A DNA stretch of 64,000 nucleotides. Origin: Rhizobium bangladeshense (GTDB lineage Bacteria > Pseudomonadota > Alphaproteobacteria > Rhizobiales > Rhizobiaceae). The DNA is taken from assembly GCF_001662075.1 (NCBI RefSeq), contig NZ_LYPL01000012.1, positions 62,001-126,000 on the forward strand, in the 5' to 3' direction. Below, piece after piece: positions 51,705 to 59,867 of this stretch (its first letter is position 1; the number at the start of each line of letters is the position of its first letter). The notes beneath the pieces are model-generated. The model saw nothing but the letters and a program-made list of their open reading frames with translations. It ran no database searches and had not been told where the DNA came from. The translations under genes were made by a program, and so were the position numbers.

Positions 51705-52646
51705 ATGCATGCCTTGGTAACAGGAGGGGCCGGATTTATCGGCAGCCATCTCTGCGATCGTCTCTTGGACTCGGGTTATCGGGTAACGGCAATCGACAAT
51801 CTTCATCTTGGCCGGATGCGCAACATAGATCATCTCCAGGGCCGGGCGGATTTTCGCTTCCAGGAGCTTGATATGCTCGATCGGGAGGGCATGGATCAAC
51901 TCTTTGCGGCGGATCGTCCTGATGCTGTTTTCCATCTCGCCGCCAATTCCGATATTGCCGCGGGCAATACCAATACGGAACTGGATCTACAGCTGAACCA
52001 ACTGACGACGACGACGCTGCTTGCCATCATGCGCAAGCATGGTGTCGGCAGGCTTTTCTTTGCCAGCACCTCCGCGGTTTTCGGCGAAGCCGAAGGCAAT
52101 ATTCACGAGAACCACGGCCCCTTGCAGCCGATCTCGTTCTATGGCGCCAGCAAGCTTGCTGCGGAGGCCTATCTGTCCGTCTATGCTCTGTCATTCGGCA
52201 TCAAGACGCTCGTGCTGCGCTTTCCCAATGTAGTTGGGGAGCGCTCAACGCACGGGGCAATCTACGACTTCATCAACAGGTTGAAGGCTGATCCAACGAG
52301 ACTTCAGGTGCTCGGTAACGGAAGGCAGACGAAGCCCTATCTCTATGTCGGCGATCTGGTGGATGCGATTCTCCTCGCATGGGACAAGGCGCCAGGCGCC
52401 TATGAAGTATTTCATGCCAGCGGCATCGGCGAAACCTCCGTCCGGGATATTGCCGAGATCGTGGTCTCGAAGGTCGCGGCCGGAGCCGCTATCGAATATG
52501 GAAGCGAGGACCGCGGCTGGCTGGGCGACGTTCCGCGCTTCAGCTACGACATCAGCAAACTTATAGCGCTGGGTTGGTCGCCGAAGCGAAAGTCGACGGA
52601 AGCGGTTGGACTCGCCGTGGAGCGGATTCTGGCGAATGGGTTCTGA
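51705..52646 (+). CDS. NAD-dependent sugar epimerase/dehydratase (extended SDR)
   Basis: The 313-residue enzyme is an extended short-chain dehydrogenase of the UDP-glucose 4-epimerase type. The NAD motif VTGGAGFIGSHLCDRLL is at 5-21, the catalytic Ser is in FFASTSAVFGEA, and the Tyr-Lys pair is in FYGASKLAAEAY. In this operon it could act on a nucleotide-linked heptose (4-epimerase, 4,6-dehydratase or 3,5-epimerase type); the exact reaction is not readable. Its end overlaps the fusion gene by 11 bases. Confidence 0.88.
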   Translation: MHALVTGGAGFIGSHLCDRLLDSGYRVTAIDNLHLGRMRNIDHLQGRADFRFQELDMLDREGMDQLFAADRPDAVFHLAANSDIAAGNTNTELDLQLNQLTTTTLLAIMRKHGVGRLFFASTSAVFGEAEGNIHENHGPLQPISFYGASKLAAEAYLSVYALSFGIKTLVLRFPNVVGERSTHGAIYDFINRLKADPTRLQVLGNGRQTKPYLYVGDLVDAILLAWDKAPGAYEVFHASGIGETSVRDIAEIVVSKVAAGAAIEYGSEDRGWLGDVPRFSYDISKLIALGWSPKRKSTEAVGLAVERILANGF

Positions 52647-54585
52647 CACCGCTATCCGCGAGGCAATCATTATTGCCGGAGGCCTTGGAACGCGCGCGCG
52701 CAGCATGACGGGCGATGCCATTCCGAAAGCCCTCCTGCCTATTGACGGCGTGCCGATCATTCTGAGGCAGATCCGCGTCCTCGCCCGCGAAGGCGTTCGG
52801 CATGTGCGCGTGCTCGGCGGCCACCTCGGCAGCCAGCTCGAGCCTGCTCTCGGCCCGGAAGCGGAAAGACTCGGCATTACAATCGAGGTCTTCGTGGAGA
52901 CGTCACCGCTCGGCACGGCCGGCTGCCTGACGACTTTGGACACGATCGCCGACGATGTTCTGATCGTCTATGGCGACATGCTTTTCGATCTCGATCTGTC
53001 GGCGCTGGCGCGGCATCGTCAGCAATTTCCCGCCGCCCTGACGATCATCGCCCATCCCAACGATCATCCGCGCACATCCGACATCGTCGTTCAGAAGAAC
53101 GGCTATCTCACGCGCCTCTTGGCTCGCAAGGCGCCACGCGATGCAGATTGGCGCAATCTGGTGCCGGCCGGCTTGTACGTGGCTTCCGGTCCGTTTTTCG
53201 ACACGCTCCTGCCGGGCCAGCAGGCCGACATGATCCACGATGTCATTCCCGATCTTCTCGAGCGTTCCATTCCGGTCGCGATCTACGACACGCCCGAATA
53301 TATGAAGGATACCGGATCTCCGAGCCGACATGCCGCCGCGGCCGAGGATCTTCGCCGGGACCGTGTCCATGCAATCCACTTGTCGGTCCGAAGACCCGCG
53401 GTGTTCTTCGATTGCGACGGCGTGCTCAACGAAGACGTCGGCGGCCATGGCGTCATTCATCCCGATCAGGTGACGTTGGTCGGCCGCGCCGGCCAAGCGG
53501 TACGGCTCGCCCGCGAGGCAGGCTTCCTCGCGGTCGCCGTAACGAACAGGCCGCAGGTTGCCAAAGGCCTGCTTGACGAGGCCGGCCTGGATCATGTTCT
53601 CGGTCGTCTGGAGGCCGAGCTGGCCGAAGACGGCGGCGTGCTGGATCGCATCTACTTTTGTCCGCATCATCCGGACAAAGGGTTCCCCAACGAGGTGCCC
53701 GAACTCAAGATCGATTGCGCTTGCCGCAAGCCCGGAGATCTGATGATCCGCCAAGCCATGGCGGGATTGCCGATCGAAAAAACGAGATCCGCCATCATTG
53801 GGGATAGCCTGCGCGATATCGGTGCGGGCCGCAAAGCCGGAATCTGGGCCTATGGCGTCCGGACCGGTTACGGCCTGCGGGACGATAGGAGCTATCCTGC
53901 CGCAGAAACAGGAATCCCCCGCGCCGACCTGGTCTTCGACACGGTCTATGATGCTGTACGCTTTCAATGCAGCTACCACGACATTGGGCAAGCTCTCTTC
54001 AACGCGATTGATGAGCGGCTTTCCAATGCGGCAGGCCCGCTGCTCGTAGGCATATGCGGTCGTTCACGCTCGGGGAAAAGCACGTCCGCGCATGCCGCAC
54101 AACGTCTTCTCTCGGAAGCCGGGCGCAGCGTGCTGCGGGTGGAGCTCGACCGCTGGATACTGCCGCTCGAGCAACGCCGACCCGATATGAATGCGGAAGA
54201 ACGCAACAGGGTGGAGCATTATCCCGAGATCGTCAGAATGTTGCGTCAATCCGGACGGGTCGAGGCACCGGGTTACGACGCGGCAAGCCGTGGCCAGTAT
54301 GCATCTCCGATCCTCTACGATGCGCGTGATGCCGACGTGATCCTTCTGGACGGCATCTTTGCCGGACATGCGTCGATCCGCGAGGACGTCGATATGACTG
54401 TCCTCGTCGAAGCCTCACAGCAGGCGCTGCTGGAGCGCTTTCATAAGTTTTACGCCTGGAAGGGCCTAACGCCAGCGGCGGCCGAAGAGCTCTGGCAGTC
54501 GCGAATTCAGGAAGAGTGGCCGAGGATCGATCTGCAGCGCACGTCGGCCGATATCATCATCAATCTCGAGGAGGCACTCCTTTGA
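52636..54585 (+). CDS. Three-domain fusion: sugar nucleotidyltransferase + GmhB-type phosphatase + P-loop kinase
   Basis: The 649-residue protein joins three enzymes. Residues 8-240 are a nucleotidyltransferase (AIIIAGGLGTRARSMTGDAIPK, then YGDMLFDLD near 112) of the HddC type. Residues 254-445 are a HAD phosphatase of the GmhB type: D259 and D261 in FFDCDGVLNED, TNRPQVAKG near 303, the zinc loop residues C342, H344, C361 and C363, and D390 in IGDSLRDIGAG. Residues 468-649 are a P-loop kinase with Walker A GICGRSRSGKST (472-483) and LLDGIFAGH near 571, like uridine kinases. The first two domains would dephosphorylate heptose 1,7-bisphosphate and activate the 1-phosphate. The kinase domain has no known step in that route. 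The ATG at 52636 is upstream of the epimerase stop. Confidence 0.88.
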   Translation: MGSDTAIREAIIIAGGLGTRARSMTGDAIPKALLPIDGVPIILRQIRVLAREGVRHVRVLGGHLGSQLEPALGPEAERLGITIEVFVETSPLGTAGCLTTLDTIADDVLIVYGDMLFDLDLSALARHRQQFPAALTIIAHPNDHPRTSDIVVQKNGYLTRLLARKAPRDADWRNLVPAGLYVASGPFFDTLLPGQQADMIHDVIPDLLERSIPVAIYDTPEYMKDTGSPSRHAAAAEDLRRDRVHAIHLSVRRPAVFFDCDGVLNEDVGGHGVIHPDQVTLVGRAGQAVRLAREAGFLAVAVTNRPQVAKGLLDEAGLDHVLGRLEAELAEDGGVLDRIYFCPHHPDKGFPNEVPELKIDCACRKPGDLMIRQAMAGLPIEKTRSAIIGDSLRDIGAGRKAGIWAYGVRTGYGLRDDRSYPAAETGIPRADLVFDTVYDAVRFQCSYHDIGQALFNAIDERLSNAAGPLLVGICGRSRSGKSTSAHAAQRLLSEAGRSVLRVELDRWILPLEQRRPDMNAEERNRVEHYPEIVRMLRQSGRVEAPGYDAASRGQYASPILYDARDADVILLDGIFAGHASIREDVDMTVLVEASQQALLERFHKFYAWKGLTPAAAEELWQSRIQEEWPRIDLQRTSADIIINLEEALL

Positions 54586-55562
54586 TCGTTTCATCCGCAC
54601 CTTTTCGGGTCAGTTTTGCCGGCGGCGGCTCGGATATAGCGTCCTATTACCGTCGTCAGGCGGGCGCGGTATTGTCCTGCGCGATCGCCAAGTACAGCTT
54701 CGTGATCGTGCACAACTATTTCAACGAAAACAAATATCACCTCAAATACACTCGCACCGAACTGGCCGACACGCTGGAGGACATTGCGCATCCGCTGCTG
54801 CGCGAGGCCTTGCGCATGCATCGGGTCGAGCCTGGCATCGAAGTCGCCTCCGTCGCCGACATTCCCTCCGGCACCGGTCTCGGCTCTTCCAGCTCCTTTT
54901 CCGTGGCGCTGATCAATGCGCTTTATGCCCACAGGTCGCGCTTCGCCTCCAAGGATCAGTTGGCGGAAGAAGCCTGCAAACTCGAAATCGACATCCTGAA
55001 GGAGCCGATCGGCAAACAGGACCAGTACGCAGCAGCGCATGGCGGCCTGAACTTTATCGAGTTCAATTCCAATGGCGGCGTGAATGTTCAGCCCGTTGTC
55101 CTCAGCTCCGAGAAGATGGCTGAGCTCGAGAGCAATATCCTCTTGTTTTTTACCGGAAGCCAGCGCGATACGCGTTCTGTGCTGTCGACGCAGGTGCAGG
55201 CGATGGAGACGAACGAGGACAAGTTCCGAACCGTCGAGCGCATGGTGCAACTGGCTTACGAAATGCGCGACATCCTGATGAGCGGCGATCTCGGCGCCTT
55301 CGGCGAAGCGCTTCACCGTGGATGGATGATGAAGCGATCGCTGACATCGCAGATCACCAACAGCACGATCGACGAGTTTTACGATGCCGCGCGTGCTGCC
55401 GGCGCGATTGGCGGCAAGCTGGCGGGTGCCGGCGGTGGGGGCTTCCTCGTCCTCTATTGCCCGAAAGATCGCCAGGCAAAGGTCCGGCAAGCGCTGTCGC
55501 AACTCAAGGAGATCGAGTTTCGTTTCGACTGGAGCGGCGCGCGCATCGCCTTTGCACAGTAG
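54582..55562 (+). CDS. hddA: GHMP kinase, D-glycero-alpha-D-manno-heptose 7-phosphate kinase (HddA type)
   Basis: The 326-residue protein starts at a TTG with a perfect GAGGAGG 7 bases upstream and overlaps the preceding stop. It is a GHMP kinase: the opening SSAPFRVSFAGGGSD and the ATP loop IPSGTGLGSSSSFSVALI (94-111) are characteristic of HddA/FKP-like sugar kinases, with GQ-type acid KQDQYAAAHGGLN near 150 and GGKLAGAGGGGFLVLY near the end. HddA phosphorylates heptose 7-phosphate at C1 in the alpha configuration, the branch that leads to GDP-heptose rather than ADP-heptose. Its neighbours supply the steps before and after. Confidence 0.87.
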   Translation: MIVSSAPFRVSFAGGGSDIASYYRRQAGAVLSCAIAKYSFVIVHNYFNENKYHLKYTRTELADTLEDIAHPLLREALRMHRVEPGIEVASVADIPSGTGLGSSSSFSVALINALYAHRSRFASKDQLAEEACKLEIDILKEPIGKQDQYAAAHGGLNFIEFNSNGGVNVQPVVLSSEKMAELESNILLFFTGSQRDTRSVLSTQVQAMETNEDKFRTVERMVQLAYEMRDILMSGDLGAFGEALHRGWMMKRSLTSQITNSTIDEFYDAARAAGAIGGKLAGAGGGGFLVLYCPKDRQAKVRQALSQLKEIEFRFDWSGARIAFAQ

Positions 55563-55570
55563 AGGGTGTG

Positions 55571-56788
55571 ATGGCATCGCGTCTCATCATCACGGGTTCG
55601 ACAGGCTATATCGGCGCAAGACTTGCGGCGACAGCGCGTGAGCGCGGCTTCGAGGTGATTGAATTCGGCCGGCGCTCCGGAGCGAAATGGCGCATCGGCG
55701 ATGAGCCCGTCGCATCCGATCTGGAGGGGGCGGCCGCAGTCATCCATCTCGCGCATTCCTGGGCGACCGAGCCGGAGGCGGCTGAAGAAAACAACATCAA
55801 TATATCAGGAACCGTTAAACTGGCCGAAGCGGCAAAAGCGGCCGGCGTGCAGCACTTCGTCTTTTCCTCCTCCACCTCGTCCCGGCGGGAAGCGCTCAAC
55901 GTTTACGGACGCACCAAGTTCAGGATCGAACAGCACCTGGCCGCCAGCTCTGCAGCACCCATCGTTCGCATCGCGCGGATCGGGCTTGTCTACGGCGGCC
56001 CACGGGTTGCGATGTACGGCTTGATGGCGAAGTTGGCAGCCTTGAGTCCGCTGCTGCCGATGATAGGGCTCAGCCGAAAGGTCCAGCCGATTCATCTCGA
56101 TGAGGTTGCTGCAGGCCTTTTGGCGCTGGCGACCCGGGAAGACTTGCAGCCGCAAACATTCGTGCTCGCGCAGGAAAAACCGGTCAGCTTCGCCGCCTGG
56201 CTCAGCATTCTTCGCCGCAGCCAGGGCAAGGGCAAGCTTCATTTCATACCGATCCCGCTGGGCTTCGCTCTCTTTGCCTGCCGGATGACCAAGCTTGTGC
56301 CGTTGATCCCGACCGTCGACCCGGAGCGCGTCCTGGGGCTCGCGGGCGCAGCACCGATGGAGAGCGCGGAAAGCCTTAGGCTGCTGAGCTTGAACCCGGC
56401 CGATCCGATGACGGTGTTGACGCGGGAGTTTGCCGAAACAGACCAGGAAGAATTGCACTGTGAGGCGAAGGCTCTGTTGCAATATCTCGGCATCACGCCG
56501 ACGGAGGCGCAATTACAGCGGCTCGGCGAAGGGCTTCGGCGCGAAGGGCTGTCGCCGCTCGGCCTCTCCCCAATGCTGATCCGGCGTCCGTGCCTGCTCG
56601 CCCTCTTCGAGCCACCGGCCAATCGCACGCAGCATCGCTTGGCGCGCGCCCTCTATCTCGCAGATCTCGCGAGCGAGCCGGAAAGATATTCGGCCAAAAA
56701 GACCGGACTTTTCGGCGCCATGTTGGCCATCACCAGCGATCTCCTGCTGTTCCCGCTCCGCGCGCTTTTGGCGGGACGATACCGATGA
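55571..56788 (+). CDS. NAD-dependent epimerase/dehydratase-like protein with a long C-terminal extension
   Basis: The 405-residue protein has an SDR domain: LIITGSTGYIGARLAATARERGFEVIEFG at the N-terminus, AAVIHLAHSWA, the catalytic-type FSSSTSSRREALNVYGRTKFRIE and a C-terminal sugar-binding part to about 280. The last 120 residues are not SDR-like; they are rich in Leu and Arg and may hold an amphipathic or membrane-associated helix at the very end (ITSDLLLFPLRALLAG). The start is 8 bases after hddA. A redox step on the activated or lipid-linked sugar is likely, but unproven. Confidence 0.8.
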   Translation: MASRLIITGSTGYIGARLAATARERGFEVIEFGRRSGAKWRIGDEPVASDLEGAAAVIHLAHSWATEPEAAEENNINISGTVKLAEAAKAAGVQHFVFSSSTSSRREALNVYGRTKFRIEQHLAASSAAPIVRIARIGLVYGGPRVAMYGLMAKLAALSPLLPMIGLSRKVQPIHLDEVAAGLLALATREDLQPQTFVLAQEKPVSFAAWLSILRRSQGKGKLHFIPIPLGFALFACRMTKLVPLIPTVDPERVLGLAGAAPMESAESLRLLSLNPADPMTVLTREFAETDQEELHCEAKALLQYLGITPTEAQLQRLGEGLRREGLSPLGLSPMLIRRPCLLALFEPPANRTQHRLARALYLADLASEPERYSAKKTGLFGAMLAITSDLLLFPLRALLAGRYR

Positions 56789-58311
56789 AGACGCCCGATG
56801 CCGACTTCATCATCGTCGGCAGCGGCCCGGCAGGCGTCTCCGCTGCGTTTCCACTGATAGCGGCCGGGCGCCGCGTGCTGATGCTGGATGCCGGCACTGA
56901 TGCCGGATCGGAGGATGAGAGCCGCAGCGCCCGTGTCTTGGGACGCAATCTGGAATCGCTGCGCGCCGACGATGGCAGTTCACCGAAACTGCAGACCCCG
57001 GTGGCCCGCGGAATCCTTGAACGGTTCCGGCGCGAGTCAGAGATCACAGGCGATCGTTTCACGCCGGTCGCCAGCCTCGCCCGCGGCGGTCTCTCCAATA
57101 TATGGGGAGCGCAAATCAGCTATCTCGATGCAGCGGACATCTTGGGTTGGCCGATCGATATCGACCCGCTGCAGAGATCCTACGAACGTATATCGCAACG
57201 CATCGGGATCAGCACGAATGCCGATTTGACCTCAGAGGCCGACAGCGGATCCGTCCTGCCGCTTGGCGCTGCAGCCGCCCATGTCCTTCATCGGCACAAG
57301 GCCGCAAAGCCGGCGGATGGCTCGTTTCGGCTTTTTCCCGCCGTCAACGCCATCCTTTCGGAGGCGAGGCCCGGGCGGGCGGCCTGCGACTTGCGCGGCG
57401 ACTGTCTCTACGGCTGCCCGAGCGGCGCGATCTATAACAGCAGGCAGGATCTGCTTGCATTGCAAAAGTCGCCGCATTTTCGGTTGCTCGACAACGTGCG
57501 GGCCATATCTCTGGCATCCAACGCGGGCTGGACGATCGGCACGGCCGACGGATCGTCATTCTCTGCGCCGAGGATCATTCTTGCCGCAGGCGTGCTTGGA
57601 ACCGCCGCCCTGCTGGCGGACCTCCTGCCGATCGGCGAGCGAGGACTTCGCCTTTTGAACAGTCCGACACTCGCCATTCCTCTGCTCTCTCCGGCAAGAT
57701 TGCTGCGCTCGGCGACGGCGACCCACAGCCTGGCGCAACTTGGATTGTCGCTGCGTTACGGCGAGCGCGCATCCGATTATGTGACGGGAGCGATCTACGA
57801 AGTCAGCTCGCTGCCGACGCAGAGCTTCGTCAACAGGATGCCGCTCGGCAGAAAGGCCGGGCGCGCTGCGTTCGAAACGATCGCCGGCAGCCTGCTGGTT
57901 GCGACGATCTATTATCCTGGCGACCAAAGCCGGAGCTACATCCATCGCGAAGTTACAGGAAAGGACATGACCGTCCGCGGCGGTTTTGCCGACGGTTTCG
58001 ATATCCGCGCGAAGGATCTGAAAAGAAGGCTTCGCCGCGAGTGGAAACGATTGGGGCTCGTTCCGCTTCCGGGCGCATCGCTGGCGGAACCGGGGGTCGA
58101 TGCGCATTTTGCCGGCACCCTGCCTATGGGCGCAGCGGGGCCGTTCGGTACCTCTGTAGACGGCGAATTGAACCTCCATCCGGGTCTTCACGTCGTCGAC
58201 GGCTCGATTCTTCCCGAACTCTCCTCGAAATACATCACAATGACAATTATGGCGAATGCCGATCGTATTGCCCACCGCCTCGCCGAGATGGAAGCAAACC
58301 CGGCGCTCTGA
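56785..58311 (+). CDS. GMC-family FAD oxidoreductase
   Basis: The 508-residue flavoenzyme has the N-terminal FAD motif DFIIVGSGPAGVSAAFPLIAAGRRVLMLDAG and a C-terminal GMC domain ending LHVVDGSILPELSSKYITMTIMANADRIAH, with the usual His region in HFAGTLPMG. A cluster of cysteines lies in ACDLRGDCLYGCPSGAIYN. GMC enzymes oxidise alcohols, sugars or sterols. As the last gene of the heptose operon, coupled by an ATGA overlap, it probably oxidises a hydroxyl of the sugar or of the lipid acceptor. Which one is not known. Confidence 0.87.
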   Translation: MKTPDADFIIVGSGPAGVSAAFPLIAAGRRVLMLDAGTDAGSEDESRSARVLGRNLESLRADDGSSPKLQTPVARGILERFRRESEITGDRFTPVASLARGGLSNIWGAQISYLDAADILGWPIDIDPLQRSYERISQRIGISTNADLTSEADSGSVLPLGAAAAHVLHRHKAAKPADGSFRLFPAVNAILSEARPGRAACDLRGDCLYGCPSGAIYNSRQDLLALQKSPHFRLLDNVRAISLASNAGWTIGTADGSSFSAPRIILAAGVLGTAALLADLLPIGERGLRLLNSPTLAIPLLSPARLLRSATATHSLAQLGLSLRYGERASDYVTGAIYEVSSLPTQSFVNRMPLGRKAGRAAFETIAGSLLVATIYYPGDQSRSYIHREVTGKDMTVRGGFADGFDIRAKDLKRRLRREWKRLGLVPLPGASLAEPGVDAHFAGTLPMGAAGPFGTSVDGELNLHPGLHVVDGSILPELSSKYITMTIMANADRIAHRLAEMEANPAL

Positions 58312-58402
58312 CGCCCATCTGCCTCTTTCAGGGTCCGCAATTGCGGCAAGGCATCGCCGGCCAAGATAGCAGCTGCTCGGGGAAGCACCGTCGCCGACGA
58401 AA

Positions 58403-59857
58403 TCAGGCAATGCCGCCGAGGCACACATATTTGAGCTCGGTATATTCGTCCAACCCATGCTTGGAGCCTTCGCGGCCGAGGCCGGACATCTTGACGCCGC
58501 CAAACGGCGCCTCGGCGGTGGAGACGAGACCAGTATTGACGCCGACCATCCCGTATTCGAGCGCTTCGGCCACGCGGAAGACCCGCGACAGATCGCGCGC
58601 ATAAAAATAGGAGGCAAGTCCGAACTCGGTGTCATTTGCCTGCTCGATGACGTCCTGCTCGTCGCGGAACCGGAAAAGCGGTGCAAGCGGGCCAAAGGTT
58701 TCCTCACGCGCCACCTGCATGCCCGCAGCAACGTCACGCAGAATGGTCGGCTCGAAGAAATGGCCGCCAAGCGCGTGGCGCTTGCCTCCCGTTACGATCC
58801 CGGCACCCTTTGCCACGGCGTCCTGAATATGGCTTTCGACCTTGGCAACGGCATTGTCGTCGATGAGCGGGCCAAGCACGACGTCACGCTCCAGACCGTT
58901 GCCGACCTTCAACTGCGAAACAGCCTCGGCGAGCTTGGCTGCAAATGCCTCGTAGACACCGTCCTGGACATAAAGCCGGTTGGCGCAGACACAAGTCTGG
59001 CCGTTGTTGCGGAATTTGGCGATGATGGCGCCTTCGACAGCCGCGTCGAGATCGGCGTCATCGAATACGATGAAGGGTGCATTGCCGCCGAGCTCGAGAC
59101 CGAGCTTCTTGATCGTCGGCGCACATTGCCGGTAAAGCAGCTCGCCCGTCCGGGTGGAGCCCGTGAATGTCAGGACCCGGACGTCGCGGCTGGCGGTCAG
59201 CGCCCCGCCGATTGCGGCTGCGTCACCCGTGACAACGTTGAGAAGCCCCGCCGGCAGGCCGGCGCGCTCTGCGAGGACGGCGATCGCGATCGCGGAGAAC
59301 GGCGTCTGCAGCGCCGGCTTGAGAACGACGGCGCAGCCGGCGGCAAGCGCGGGGCCGATCTTGCGCGTGATCATCGCGTTCGGAAAGTTCCAGGGCGTGA
59401 TCGCCGCCACGACGCCGGCCGGCTGGCGCAGCACAAGGATGCGCTTGTCCGGCTGATGCCCCGGCACAATCTCGCCGTTGATGCGTCGTGCCTCCTCGGC
59501 GAACCATTCGATGAAACTCGCACCATAGGTGATTTCCCCCTTGGCTTCGGCCAAGGGCTTTCCCTGCTCCAGTGTCAGGATCATCGCCAGATCGTCACGG
59601 TTCTCGATCATCAGGCGATGCCACGTCTTGAGCACGGTTGCGCGCTCGCCGGCGGTCTTCTTCGCCCAAAGCTTCTGGGCGACGACGGCGGCCCGGATGG
59701 CATCTTCCGTCTCCGCCGCACTGAGGTCAGGGACCGCACCCAGCACTTCACCTGTCGCCGGATTGCGGACCATGGCCGACGCACGACCTTCCGCTTCGAT
59801 CCAGCGATCGGCGATGGGGCATGCCTGGCGGAACAGGGAGGGATCATTGAGTTTCAT
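58403..59857 (-). CDS. gabD: NAD(P)-dependent succinate-semialdehyde dehydrogenase (GabD-like)
   Basis: The 484-residue aldehyde dehydrogenase oxidises succinate semialdehyde or a similar semialdehyde to the acid. Catalytic residues are N158 (TPWNFP), E255 (LELGG) and C289 (NNGQTCVC); the NAD loop is FTGSTRTGE near 231. It is the last gene of the polyamine-type importer operon (10-base gap after the ATPase gene), so the semialdehyde probably comes from an imported amine such as GABA or putrescine. Glutarate-semialdehyde is an alternative substrate. The 91 bases to the convergent GMC gene hold only the palindrome CCGCAATTGCGG at 58335-58346. Confidence 0.88.
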   Translation of the reverse strand: MKLNDPSLFRQACPIADRWIEAEGRASAMVRNPATGEVLGAVPDLSAAETEDAIRAAVVAQKLWAKKTAGERATVLKTWHRLMIENRDDLAMILTLEQGKPLAEAKGEITYGASFIEWFAEEARRINGEIVPGHQPDKRILVLRQPAGVVAAITPWNFPNAMITRKIGPALAAGCAVVLKPALQTPFSAIAIAVLAERAGLPAGLLNVVTGDAAAIGGALTASRDVRVLTFTGSTRTGELLYRQCAPTIKKLGLELGGNAPFIVFDDADLDAAVEGAIIAKFRNNGQTCVCANRLYVQDGVYEAFAAKLAEAVSQLKVGNGLERDVVLGPLIDDNAVAKVESHIQDAVAKGAGIVTGGKRHALGGHFFEPTILRDVAAGMQVAREETFGPLAPLFRFRDEQDVIEQANDTEFGLASYFYARDLSRVFRVAEALEYGMVGVNTGLVSTAEAPFGGVKMSGLGREGSKHGLDEYTELKYVCLGGIA

Positions 59858-59867
59858 GGGACAACTT

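Noticed and set aside
58335..58346. Perfect palindrome CCGCAATTGCGG between convergent genes
   Set aside because: There is no loop or T-run and it is short; too little to call a terminator or binding site.
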